Shown here: in pieces, positions 46,301 through 58,700 of the stretch
Position numbering within the stretch: position 1 is the first letter of the stretch
Layout: every line of letters begins with the position of its first letter
The notes under the pieces: generated by a model
Database searches by the model: none
What the model was told of the DNA's origin: nothing
Seen by the model: only the letters and a program-made list of their open reading frames with translations
Position numbers and translations under genes: made by a program
Assembly (NCBI GenBank): GCA_030142905.1
Contig: JASJOG010000234.1
Location: 401,001 to 465,000, forward strand
Length of the DNA: 64,000 nt
Direction of reading: 5' to 3'
DNA from: Heliopora coerulea
Taxonomy: Eukaryota; Cnidaria; Anthozoa; Scleralcyonacea; Helioporidae

Positions 46301-49300
46301 AATTTCGCTCAAAAACCACTGAAATCACTGCAAAACTACTTTCTATGCAATAAACTTTCACATTCTGCTCTTATTTCGAAAGTTGAAAATTGGTCGAAAA
46401 ATCGTCAAAAACCAAAGGTTAACCCCTTTACATTTTGGTCAAATTTTTCCACCTAAAATTTTCGACGTAATTTCGCTCAAAAACCACTGAAATCACTGCA
46501 AAACTACTTTCTATGCAATAAACTTTCAGATTCTGCTCTTATTTCGAAAGTTGAAAATTGGTCGAAAAATCGTCAAAAACCAAAGGTTAACCCCTTTACA
46601 TTTTGGTCAAATTTTTCCACCTAAAATTTTCGACGTAATTTCGCTCAAAAACCACTGAAATCACTGCAAAACTACTTTCTATGCAATAAACTTTCAGATT
46701 CTGCTCTTATTTCGAAAGTTGAAAATTGGTCGAAAAATCGTCAAAAACCAAAGGTTAACCCCTTTACATTTTGGTCAAATTTTTCCACCTAAAATTTTCG
46801 ACGTAATTTCGCTCAAAAACCACTGAAATCACTGCAAAACTACTTTCTATGCAATAAACTTTCAGATTCTGCTCTTATTTCGAAAGTTGAAAATTGGTCG
46901 AAAAATCGTCAAAAACCAAAGGTTAACCCCTTTACATTTTGGTCAAATTTTTCCACCTAAAATTTTCGACGTAATTTCGCTCAAAAACCACTGAAATCAC
47001 TGCAAAACTACTTTCTATGCAATAAACTTTCAGATTCTGCTCTTATTTCGAAAGTTGAAAATTGGTCGAAAAATCGTCAAAAACCAAAGGTTAACCCCTT
47101 TACATTTTGGTCAAATTTTTCCACCTAAAATTTTCGACGTAATTTCGCTCAAAAACCACTGAAATCACTGCAAAACTACTTTCTATGCAATAAACTTTCA
47201 CATTCTGCTCTTATTTCGAAAGTTGAAAATTGGTCGAAAAATCGTCAAAAACCAAAGGTTAACCCCTTTACATTTTGGTCAAATTTTTCCACCTAAAATT
47301 TTCGACGTAATTTCGCTCAAAAACCACTGAAATCACTGCAAAACTACTTTCTATGCAATAAACTTTCAGATTCTGCTCTTATTTCGAAAGTTGAAAATTG
47401 GTCGAAAAATCGTCAAAAACCAAAGGTTAACCCCTTTACATTTTGGTCAAATTTTTCCACCTAAAATTTTCGACGTAATTTCGCTCAAAAACCACTGAAA
47501 TCACTGCAAAACTACTTTCTATGCAATAAACTTTCACATTCTGCTCTTATTTCGAAAGTTGAAAATTGGTCGAAAAATCGTCAAAAACCAAAGGTTAACC
47601 CCTTTACATTTTGGTCAAATTTTTCCACCTAAAATTTTCGACGTAATTTCGCTCAAAAACCACTGAAATCACTGCAAAACTACTTTCTATGCAATAAACT
47701 TTCACATTCTGCTCTTATTTCGAAAGTTGAAAATTGGTCGAAAAATCGTCAAAAACCAAAGGTTAACCCCTTTACATTTTGGTCAAATTTTTCCACCTAA
47801 AATTTTCGACGTAATTTCGCTCAAAAACCACTGAAATCACTGCAAAACTACTTTCTATGCAATAAACTTTCAGATTCTGCTCTTATTTCGAAAGTTGAAA
47901 ATTGGTCGAAAAATCGTCAAAAACCAAAGGTTAACCCCTTTACATTTTGGTCAAATTTTTCCACCTAAAATTTTCGACGTAATTTCGCTCAAAAACCACT
48001 GAAATCACTGCAAAACTACTTTCTATGCAATAAACTTTCAGATTCTGCTCTTATTTCGAAAGTTGAAAATTGGTCGAAAAATCGTCAAAAACCAAAGGTT
48101 AACCCCTTTACATTTTGGTCAAATTTTTCCACCTAAAATTTTCGACGTAATTTCGCTCAAAAACCACTGAAATCACTGCAAAACTACTTTCTATGCAATA
48201 AACTTTCACATTCTGCTCTTATTTCGAAAGTTGAAAATTGGTCGAAAAATCGTCAAAAACCAAAGGTTAACCCCTTTACATTTTGGTCAAATTTTTCCAC
48301 CTAAAATTTTCGACGTAATTTCGCTCAAAAACCACTGAAATCACTGCAAAACTACTTTCTATGCAATAAACTTTAAGATTCTGCTCTTATTTCGAAAGTT
48401 GAAAATTGGTCGAAAAATCGTCAAAAACCAAAGGTTAACCCCTTTACATTTTGGTCAAATTTTTCCACCTAAAATTTTCGACGTAATTTCGCTCAAAAAC
48501 CACTGAAATCACTGCAAAACTACTTTCTATGCAATAAACTTTCAGATTCTGCTTTTATTTCGAAAGTTGAAAATTGGTCGAAAAATCGTCAAAAACCAAA
48601 GGTTAAACCCTTTACATTTTGGTCAAATTTTTCCACCTAAAATTTTCGACGTAATTTCGCTCAAAAACCACTGAAATCACTGCAAAACTACTTTCTATGC
48701 AATAAGCTTTCAGATTCTGCTCTTATTTCGAAAGTTGAAAATTGGTCGAAAAATCGTGAAAAACCAAAGGTTAACCCCTTTACATTTTGGTCAAATTTTT
48801 CCACCTAAAATTTTCGACGTAATTTCGCTCAAAAACCACTGAAATCACTGCAAAAAATCTTTCTATGCAATAAACTTTCATATTCTGCTCTTATTTCGAA
48901 AGTTGAAAATTGGTCGAAAAATCGTCAAAAACCAAAGGTTAACCCCTTTACATTTTGGTCAAATTTTTCCACCTAAAATTTTCGACGTAATTTCGCTCAA
49001 AAACCACTGAAATCACTGCAAAACTACTTTCTATGCAATAAACTTTCAGATTCTGCTTTTATTTCGAAAGTTGAAAATTGGTCGAAAAATCGTCAAAAAC
49101 CAAAGGTTAACCCCTTTACTTTTCGTCAAATTTTTTCACCTAAAATTTTCGACGTAATTTCGCTCAAAAACCACTGAAATCACTGCAAAACTACTTTCTA
49201 TGCAATAAGCTTTCAGATTCTGCTCTTATTTCGAAAGTTGAAAATTGGTCGAAAAATCGTGAAAAACCAAAGGTTAACCCCTTTACATTTTGGTCAAATT

Positions 49301-52300
49301 TTTCCACCTAAAATTTTCGACGTAATTTCGCTCAAAAACCACTGAAATCACTGCAAAACTACTTTCTATGCAATAAACTTTCAGATTCTGCTCTTATTTC
49401 GAAAGTTGAAAATTGGTCGAAAAATCGTCAAAAACCAAAGGTTAAACCCTTTACATTTTGGTCAAATTTTTCCACCTAAAATTTTCGACGTAATTTCGCT
49501 CAAAAACCACTGAAATCACTGCAAAACTACTTTCTATGCAATAAGCTTTCAGATTCTGCTCTTATTTCGAAAGTTGAAAATTGGTCGAAAAATCGTGAAA
49601 AACCAAAGGTTAACCCCTTTACATTTTGGTCAAATTTTTCCACCTAAAATTTTCGACGTAATTTCGCTCAAAAACCACTGAAATCACTGCAAAACTACTT
49701 TCTATGGAATAAGCTTTCAGATTCTGCTCTTATTTCGAAAGTTGAAAATTGGTCGAAAAATCGTCAAAAACCAAAGGTTAAACCCTTTACGTTTTGGTCA
49801 AATTTTTCCACCTAAAATTTTCGACGTAATTTCGCTCAAAAACCACTGAAATCACTGCAAAACTACTTTCTATGCAATAAGCTTTCAGATTCTGCTCTTA
49901 TTTCGAAAGTTTAAAATTGGTCGAAAAATCGTGAAAAACCAAAGGTTAACCCCTTTACGTTTTGGTCAAATTTTTCCACCTAAAATTTTCGACGTAATTT
50001 CGCTCAAAAACCACTGAAATCACTGCAAAACTACTTTCTATGGAATAAGCTTTCAGATTCTGCTCTTATTTCGAAAGTTGAAAATTGGTCGAAAAATCGT
50101 CAAAAACCAAAGGTTAACCCATTTACGTTTTGGTCAAATTTTTCCACCTAAAATTTTCGACGTAATTTCGCTCAAAAACCACTGAAATCACTGCAAAACT
50201 ACTTTCTATGCAATAAACTTTCAGATTCTGCTTTTATTTCGAAAGTTGAAAATTGGTCGAAAAATCGTCAAAAACCAAAGGTTAACCATTTTACTTTTCG
50301 TCAAATTTTTTCACCTAAAATTTTCGACGTAATTTCGCTCAAAAACCACTGAAATCACTGCAAAACTACTTTCTATGCAATAAGCTTTCAGATTCTGCTC
50401 TTATTTCGAAAGTTGAAAATTGGTCGAAAAATCGTCAAAAACCAAAGGTTAACCCCTTTACATTTTGTTCAAATTTTTCCACCTAAAATTTTCGACGTAA
50501 TTTCGCTCAAAAACCACTGAAATCACTGCAAAACTACTTTCTATGCAATAAACTTTCAGATTCTGCTCTTATTTCGAAAGTTGAAAATTGGTCGAAAAAT
50601 CTTCAAAAACCAAAGGTTAAACCCTTTACATTTTGGTCAAATTTTTCCACCTAAAATTTTCGACGTAATTTCGCTCAAAAACCACTGAAATCACTGCAAA
50701 ACTACTTTCTATGCAATAAGCTTTCAGATTCTGCTCTTATTTCGAAAGTTGAAAATTGGTCGAAAAATCGTCAAAAACCAAAGGTTAACCCCTTTACGTT
50801 TTGGTCAAATTTTTCCACCTAAAATTTTCGACGTAATTTCGCTCAAAAATCACTGAAATCACTGCAAAACTACTTTCTATGCAATAAGCTTTCAGATTCT
50901 GCTCTTATTTCGAAAGTTGAAAATTGGTCGAAAAATCGTCAAAAACCAAAGGTTAACCCCTTTACATTTTGGTCAAATTTTTCCACCTAAAATTTTCGAC
51001 GTAATTTCGCTCAAAAACCACTGAAATCACTGCAAAACTACTTTCTATGCAATAAACTTTCAGATTCTGCTTTTATTTCGAAAGTTGAAAATTGGTCGAA
51101 AAATCGTCAAAAACCAAAGGTTAAACCCTTTACATTTTGGTCAAATTTTTCCACCTAAAATTTTCGACGTAATTTCGCTCAAAAACCACTGAAATCACTG
51201 CAAAACTACTTTCTATGCAATAAGCTTTCAGATTCTGCTCTTATTTCGAAAGTTGAAAATTGGTCGAAAAATCGTGAAAAACCAAAGGTTAACCCCTTTA
51301 CGTTTTGGTCAAATTTTTCCACCTAAAATTTTCGACGTAATTTCGCTCAAAAACCACTGAAATCACTGCAAAAAATCTTTCTATGCAATAAACTTTCATA
51401 TTCTGCTCTTATTTCGAAAGTTGAAAATTGGTCGAAAAATCGTCAAAAACCAAAGGTTAACCCCTTTACATTTTGGTCAAATTTTTCCACCTAAAATTTT
51501 CGACGTAATTTCGCTCAAAAACCACTGAAATCACTGCAAAACTACTTTCTATGCAATAAACTTTCAGATTCTGCTTTTATTTCGAAAGTTGAAAATTGGT
51601 CGAAAAATCGTCAAAAACCAAAGGTTAACCCCTTTACTTTTCGTCAAATTTTTTCACCTAAAATTTTCGACGTAATTTCGCTCAAAAACCACTGAAATCA
51701 CTGCAAAACTACTTTCTATGCAATAAGCTTTCAGATTCTGCTCTTATTTCGAAAGTTGAAAATTGGTCGAAAAATCGTGAAAAACCAAAGGTTAACCCCT
51801 TTACATTTTGGTCAAATTTTTCCACCTAAAATTTTCGACGTAATTTCGCTCAAAAACCACTGAAATCACTGCAAAACTACTTTCTATGGAATAAGCTTTC
51901 AGATTCTGCTCTTATTTCGAAAGTTGAAAATTGGTCGAAAAATCGTCAAAAACCAAAGGTTAAACCCTTTACGTTTTGGTCAAATTTTTCCACCTAAAAT
52001 TTTCGACGTAATTTCGCTCAAAAACCACTGAAATCACTGCAAAACTACTTTCTATGCAATAAGCTTTCAGATTCTGCTCTTATTTCGAAAGTTGAAAATT
52101 GGTCGAAAAATCGTGAAAAACCAAAGGTTAACCCCTTTACGTTTTGGTCAAATTTTTCCACCTAAAATTTTCGACGTAATTTCGCTCAAAAACCACTGAA
52201 ATCACTGCAAAACTACTTTCTATGCAATAAACTTTCAGATTCTGCTTTTATTTCGAAAGTTGAAAATTGGTCGAAAAATCGTCAAAAACCAAAGGTTAAC

Positions 52301-52639
52301 CATTTTACTTTTCGTCAAATTTTTTCACCTAAAATTTTCGACGTAATTTCGCTCAAAAACCACTGAAATCACTGCAAAACTACTTTCTATGCAATAAGCT
52401 TTCAGATTCTGCTCTTATTTCGAAAGTTGAAAATTGGTCGAAAAATCGTCAAAAACCAAAGGTTAACCCCTTTACATTTTGTTCAAATTTTTCCACCTAA
52501 AATTTTCGACGTAATTTCGCTCAAAAACCACTGAAATCACTGCAAAACTACTTTCTATGCAATAAACTTTCAGATTCTGCTCTTATTTCGAAAGTTGAAA
52601 ATTGGTCGAAAAATCGTCAAAAACCAAAGGTTAAACCCT
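43388..52639 (+). repeat. 168-bp satellite array, left block
   Basis: About 55 head-to-tail monomers with a 168-bp period, measured from successive GGTTAACC starts (43561, 43729, 43897). Monomers carry GTTAACCCCTTTACATTTTGG, a TTTCGACGTAATTTCGCTC segment and TTTCGAAAGTTGAAAATTGG. From 43560 to about 48300 they are almost identical and vary mainly at one site (TTTCACATTC or TTTCAGATTC). From 48370 to 52639 they are more diverged (AATAAGC for AATAAAC, GCTTTTATT for GCTCTTATT, TACGTTTT for TACATTTT, shortened TTACTTTTCGTC forms). Although 168 is a multiple of three, no frame stays open, so the array is not coding. Confidence 0.97.
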
Positions 52640-55519
52640 GACATGAGAATTCTTAATGGTCGGACAAATGGTGACTCCTTGGGAAGACATACTTTTCATG
52701 GTAAAAATGGAAACAGTACTGTTGATTATATCATCTGTAACCAAAGCTTAATGCCAAAAGTTAAACATCTAGTTGTAAAATCCCCTACCTATCTATCTGA
52801 CCATAGCCAAGTCATCACTTGGATTAATTTAAATAAGATATATAATTATGCATCTAATGATACCCTCATGCAACCCCCTTTATCCAAATTACCAACTCAG
52901 TATGTTTGGACTGATGAATCAAGTAAGACTTTTAAGAAAGAATTAAAGTCACTTGAGTTACAAACGAAACTAAACACATTCCTTGATAGTGTTTTCTCCT
53001 CTAACAGAGAAAGCATTAACAAATGTGTTAATGAATTTCAAAATATCATAAACCTTGCATCAAAAAAATCCCTTAAAATTAAAAGAAAGAAATATAGACA
53101 GAAAATTAATAATGTTGCAAACAAAAAATGGTTTGATAAAGATTGTAGATTTAAAAGACATCAGGTAAGAAAACTTGCTAATCAGAAACATAGAGACCCT
53201 AATAATAATGAAATCAGAACTGCATACCATACAGCTCTGAGAGATTATAAAAATACCCTAGAAATAAAAAAGGACAATTTTCACTTCAATAAAATCCAAG
53301 AACTTGAAAATGCTAGCAAAGATCCAATGGTATTCTGGAAAACACTCAGAAATAGCAGTGATGATCTTGGTTTTAATGAAACTAAGAAAATGCCACAACC
53401 AAGCGAGTGGCTTCATCATTTTGAAACATTGCACTCAGAACATAAGCTAAAAAAGGAGCAAGAGGAAATCCTTGCAAGCCTGAAGAACTATGAAAAAACT
53501 AAAGACCTGTTTAATGAACTTGATGGAGCTATCACTGCAGATGAACTGGTAAAAGCAGCAAAAAAATTAAAATCAAGAAAAACTGCTTACACTGACAAAA
53601 TTAAGAACGAAATGATAAAAACTAGCGTTGAAATTCTTTCCAAAGGTTTTCTAAAAGTATTCAACAACATTTTAACTTCGGGGAAACTTCCAGAAATGTG
53701 GACTGAGGGCCTAATAATTCCGATCCACAAATCGGGAAACTTACTCGATCCCGATAATTATCGAGGTATTTATGTTTCTAGTTGTATGGGCAAGCTATTT
53801 TGCTCAATTTTAAATAATAGATTAATAAACTTTGCCAACGAAAAGAAATTAATCCATCCTACTCAAATTGGATTTATGCCAGGAAATAGAACGGCAGACC
53901 ATGTTCTCACTCTGAAAACTTTACATGATAATTACGTTAAACATAGTGAGAATGAAAAAATCTACACATGCTTTGTCGATTTTAGAAAAGCCTTTGATTC
54001 TGTCTGGCATCAAGGTTTGCTCTACAAATTGTTAAAAAACAACATAGGAGGACATTTCTACGATTTAATCCAAGACCTCTACTCCAACACAAAATGTGCA
54101 ATAAAAATGTCAGAAGACAGGACACCTTTTTTCTCATACAAAAAGGGGGTCCGTCAAGGATGTATTTTAAGCCCTCTGTTATTTAATTTGTATATAAACG
54201 AACTCCCAAGACTTTTCGAACAAACGCAATCAGACCCATTTACATTACCAAACGGAACTACTATAAACAGCCTCCTGTATGCGGATGATCTAATTATACT
54301 CTCAAGATCGAAATCAGGTTTACAAAATTGTCTAAACCAACTGCACAATTGGTGTAGTAAATGGCTAATGGAAGTCAACATCAAAAAAACGAAAGTGATG
54401 GTATTACAAAAACACAATTCAAAATCCCCAAATCTTCATTTCCATATTGGAAATAAAAAGATAGATATAGTCAAAGAATATATCTATCTTGGCCTCAAAC
54501 TTGTACCAAATGGCAAATTTAAACTTGCTCAAAGACAATTAAGCGAAAAAGCTCTGCATGCTCTCTTTAAAATCCGTAAACATTTAGACTTCCAAAAGCT
54601 TTCACCTAAAACAGCTACAAAAATTTTTGACTCGATCATTTCCCCCATTCTACTTTACAACTCAGAAGTCTGGGGAGTATACGAAAAAAACGACTTTAAC
54701 AAATGGGACAATGCAGAAGCAGAAAAAGTTCATTTAAAATTCTGCAAGTTATATTTGGGTGTAAACAGAAAAGCAAACAATATAGCTTGCAGAAGCGAAC
54801 TTGGGAAATACCCTCTTCTGATTGCAATTAAAAAGAATATTATAGACTACTTCAAACATATCCTTAAACTAGACGACAACTCAATCGTAAAACAATCCTT
54901 CCTAATGTCAAAACAACTATATAATAAGGACAAAGAATCCTTCTACACCAACGCCATAACCATGCTAAAACCATTCTATGATAATTCAAGAAATTTCGAA
55001 AGTGATCTAATCAACTATAATACGAAAACTATAGTAAATAGGATGAAAGAAAAATATGTTGAATTCTGGAGACATAAAATGAATAACACCTCCAAACTGT
55101 CCTTCTTTTGTACATTTAAAAACGAATACAAAATGGCAGAATACTTATCCATAATTAAAAATCCAACAATAAGGAGGACATTCTCTCAATACAGAGTAAG
55201 CAACCATAAATTAGAAATTGAACGAGGAAGATACGAAAATGTTCCCCGTGAACAACGTATCTGCAAACTTTGTAACTCTGATGTAGTGGAAAACGAATAC
55301 CATTTCGCTTTAACCTGCCCAAAATACGAAGATTTGAGAAAAAATTCTAATAATATTCTTAAAAATATCTTTTATCTCAATGCTACAACAGAAAGCAAGC
55401 AGAGACTGCTTGAACATGTGATATCTTCAGACGATCCAGTTCTGGTTAACCTGCTTTCTAAACATATCTTTCTTTGCTTTACTGAAAGAAACGATAGTCT
55501 CAAATCCAGGGAAGATTAA
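52595..55519 (+). CDS. LINE endonuclease (C-terminal part) and reverse transcriptase
   Basis: A single open frame of 974 codons. The first 15 or so come from the satellite monomer, so this ATG is accidental; real element sequence begins at about residue 16. RILNGRTNGD and NSTVDYIICN near 18-50, with LSDHSQV, match the end of an apurinic-type endonuclease domain. The reverse transcriptase follows: LIIPIHKSGN, DNYRGI, VDFRKAFDSVWH, GVRQGCILSPLLFNLYIN and the catalytic YADD at 562-565. The C-terminus has CKLC (C890, C893) with H903 and C908, a CxxC...HxxxxC motif common at LINE ORF2 ends. No internal stop or frameshift is seen, so the insertion looks recent, though it cannot be autonomous because the endonuclease is truncated. 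Confidence 0.93.
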   Translation: MKIGRKIVKNQRLNPDMRILNGRTNGDSLGRHTFHGKNGNSTVDYIICNQSLMPKVKHLVVKSPTYLSDHSQVITWINLNKIYNYASNDTLMQPPLSKLPTQYVWTDESSKTFKKELKSLELQTKLNTFLDSVFSSNRESINKCVNEFQNIINLASKKSLKIKRKKYRQKINNVANKKWFDKDCRFKRHQVRKLANQKHRDPNNNEIRTAYHTALRDYKNTLEIKKDNFHFNKIQELENASKDPMVFWKTLRNSSDDLGFNETKKMPQPSEWLHHFETLHSEHKLKKEQEEILASLKNYEKTKDLFNELDGAITADELVKAAKKLKSRKTAYTDKIKNEMIKTSVEILSKGFLKVFNNILTSGKLPEMWTEGLIIPIHKSGNLLDPDNYRGIYVSSCMGKLFCSILNNRLINFANEKKLIHPTQIGFMPGNRTADHVLTLKTLHDNYVKHSENEKIYTCFVDFRKAFDSVWHQGLLYKLLKNNIGGHFYDLIQDLYSNTKCAIKMSEDRTPFFSYKKGVRQGCILSPLLFNLYINELPRLFEQTQSDPFTLPNGTTINSLLYADDLIILSRSKSGLQNCLNQLHNWCSKWLMEVNIKKTKVMVLQKHNSKSPNLHFHIGNKKIDIVKEYIYLGLKLVPNGKFKLAQRQLSEKALHALFKIRKHLDFQKLSPKTATKIFDSIISPILLYNSEVWGVYEKNDFNKWDNAEAEKVHLKFCKLYLGVNRKANNIACRSELGKYPLLIAIKKNIIDYFKHILKLDDNSIVKQSFLMSKQLYNKDKESFYTNAITMLKPFYDNSRNFESDLINYNTKTIVNRMKEKYVEFWRHKMNNTSKLSFFCTFKNEYKMAEYLSIIKNPTIRRTFSQYRVSNHKLEIERGRYENVPREQRICKLCNSDVVENEYHFALTCPKYEDLRKNSNNILKNIFYLNATTESKQRLLEHVISSDDPVLVNLLSKHIFLCFTERNDSLKSRED

Positions 55520-55724
55520 TAGGGTTAGTAAATAGGCCTAAAACATCAAAATACTCATACCAACATCTATATCATTTTTATAACTATTTTAATAGATACA
55601 TTACCTGTGTAATTTAGATAATAGTAAATTTTCACTTCTTTCTACTAGTTAATATTAATGTATACGTAGCTTAGCAATACCTGTATTTAGGTCATGCAAG
55701 TCAAGCTTTAATTAAACGTTAAAC
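52640..55724 (+). mobile_element. 5'-truncated non-LTR retrotransposon (LINE) in satellite
   Basis: A 3085-bp insertion splits the satellite. It is flanked by an identical GTTAAACCCT (52630-52639 and 55725-55734), a 10-bp target-site duplication. It encodes the end of an endonuclease domain, a reverse transcriptase and a C-terminal zinc-knuckle-like motif, followed by about 205 bp of 3' UTR. There is no poly(A): the 3' end reads ATTAAACGTTAAAC, a short GTTAAAC repeat that continues into the target sequence. The 5' end lacks ORF1 and most of the endonuclease, as expected from incomplete target-primed reverse transcription. Clade not resolved; CR1/L2/Rex-like elements are candidates. Confidence 0.93.
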
Positions 55725-58700
55725 GTTAAACCCTTTACATTTTGGTCAAATTTTTCCACCTAAAATTTTCGACGTAATTTCGCTCAAAAACCACTGAAAT
55801 CACTGCAAAACTACTTTCTATGCAATAAGCTTTCAGATTCTGCTCTTATTTCGAAAGTTGAAAATTGGTCGAAAAATCGTCAAAAACCAAAGGTTAACCC
55901 CTTTACGTTTTGGTCAAATTTTTCCACCTAAAATTTTCGACGTAATTTCGCTCAAAAACCACTGAAATCACTGCAAAACTACTTTCTATGCAATAAGCTT
56001 TCAGATTCTGCTCTTATTTCGAAAGTTGAAAATTGGTCGAAAAATCGTCAAAAACCAAAGGTTAACCCCTTTACATTTTGGTCAAATTTTTCCACCTAAA
56101 ATTTTCGACGTAATTTCGCTCAAAAACCACTGAAATCACTGCAAAACTACTTTCTATGCAATAAACTTTCAGATTCTGCTCTTATTTCGAAAGTTGAAAA
56201 TTGGTCGAAAAATCGTCAAAAACCAAAGGTTAAACCCTTTACATTTTGGTCAAATTTTTCCACCTAAAATTTTCGACGTAATTTCGCTCAAAAACCACTG
56301 AAATCACTGCAAAACTACTTTCTATGCAATAAGCTTTCAGATTCTGCTCTTATTTCGAAAGTTGAAAATTGGTCGAAAAATCGTCAAAAACCAAAGGTTA
56401 ACCCCTTTACGTTTTGGTCAAATTTTTCCACCTAAAATTTTCGACGTAATTTCGCTCAAAAACCACTGAAATCACTGCAAAACTACTTTCTATGCAATAA
56501 ACTTTCAGATTCTGCTTTTATTTCGAAAGTTGAAAATTGGTCGAAAAATCGTCAAAAACCAAAGGTTAACCATTTTACTTTTCGTCAAATTTTTTCACCT
56601 AAAATTTTCGACGTAATTTCGCTCAAAAACCACTGAAATCACTGCAAAACTACTTTCTATGCAATAAGCTTTCAGATTCTGCTCTTATTTCGAAAGTTGA
56701 AAATTGGTCGAAAAATCGTCAAAAACCAAAGGTTAACCCCTTTACATTTTGGTCAAATTTTTCCACCTAAAATTTTCGACGTAATTTCGCTCAAAAACCA
56801 CTGAAATCACTGCAAAACTACTTTCTATGCAATAAACTTTCAGATTCTGCTCTTATTTCGAAAGTTGAAAATTGGTCGAAAAATCGTCAAAAACCAAAGG
56901 TTAACCCCTTTACATTTTGGTCAAATTTTTCCACCTAAAATTTTCGACGTAATTTCGCTCAAAAACCACTGAAATCACTGCAAAACTACTTTCTATGCAA
57001 TAAACTTTCAGATTCTGCTCTTATTTCGAAAGTTGAAAATTGGTCGAAAAATCGTCAAAAACCAAAGGTTAACCCCTTTACGTTTTGGTCAAATTTTTCC
57101 ACCTAAAATTTTCGACGTAATTTCGCTCAAAAACCACTGAAATCACTGCAAAACTACTTTCTATGCAATAAACTTTAAGATTCTGCTCTTATTTCGAAAG
57201 TTGAAAATTGGTCGAAAAATCGTCAAAAACCAAAGGTTAACCCCTTTACATTTTGGTCAAATTTTTCCACCTAAAATTTTCGACGTAATTTCGCTCAAAA
57301 ACCACTGAAATCACTGCAAAACTACTTTCTATGCAATAAACTTTCAGATTCTGCTCTTATTTCGAAAGTTGAAAATTGGTCGAAAAATCGTCAAAAACCA
57401 AAGGTTAACCCCTTTACATTTTGGTCAAATTTTTCCACCTAAAATTTTCGACGTAATTTCGCTCAAAAACCACTGAAATCACTGCAAAACTACTTTCTAT
57501 GCAATAAACTTTCAGATTCTGCTCTTATTTCGAAAGTTGAAAATTGGTCGAAAAATCGTCAAAAACCAAAGGTTAACCCCTTTACATTTTGGTCAAATTT
57601 TTCCACCTAAAATTTTCGACGTAATTTCGCTCAAAAACCACTGAAATCACTGCAAAACTACTTTCTATGCAATAAACTTTCACATTCTGCTCTTATTTCG
57701 AAAGTTGAAAATTGGTCGAAAAATCGTCAAAAACCAAAGGTTAACCCCTTTACGTTTTGGTCAAATTTTTCCACCTAAAATTTTCGACGTAATTTCGCTC
57801 AAAAACCACTGAAATCACTGCAAAACTACTTTCTATGCAATAAACTTTCAGATTCTGCTCTTATTTCGAAAGTTGAAAATTGGTCGAAAAATCGTCAAAA
57901 ACCAAAGGTTAACCCCTTTACATTTTGGTCAAATTTTTCCACCTAAAATTTTCGACGTAATTTCGCTCAAAAACCACTGAAATCACTGCAAAACTACTTT
58001 CTATGCAATAAACTTTCAGATTCTGCTCTTATTTCGAAAGTTGAAAATTGGTCGAAAAATCGTCAAAAACCAAAGGTTAACCCCTTTACATTTTGGTCAA
58101 ATTTTTCCACCTAAAATTTTCGACGTAATTTCGCTCAAAAACCACTGAAATCACTGCAAAACTACTTTCTATGCAATAAACTTTCAGATTCTGCTCTTAT
58201 TTCGAAAGTTGAAAATTGGTCGAAAAATCGTCAAAAACCAAAGGTTAACCCCTTTACATTTTGGTCAAATTTTTCCACCTAAAATTTTCGACGTAATTTC
58301 GCTCAAAAACCACTGAAATCACTGCAAAACTACTTTCTATGCAATAAACTTTCAGATTCTGCTTTTATTTCGAAAGTTGAAAATTGGTCGAAAAATCGTC
58401 AAAAACCAAAGGTTAACCCCTTTACATTTTGGTCAAATTTTTTCACCTAAAATTTTCGACGTAATTTCGCTCAAAAACCACTGAAATCACTGCAAAACTA
58501 CTTTCTATGCAATAAGCTTTCAGATTCTGCTCTTATTTCGAAAGTTGAAAATTGGTCGAAAAATCGTCAAAAACCAAAGGTTAACCCCTTTACATTTTGG
58601 TCAAATTTTTCCACCTAAAATTTTCGACGTAATTTCGCTCAAAAACCACTGAAATCACTGCAAAACTACTTTCTATGCAATAAACTTTCAGATTCTGCTC

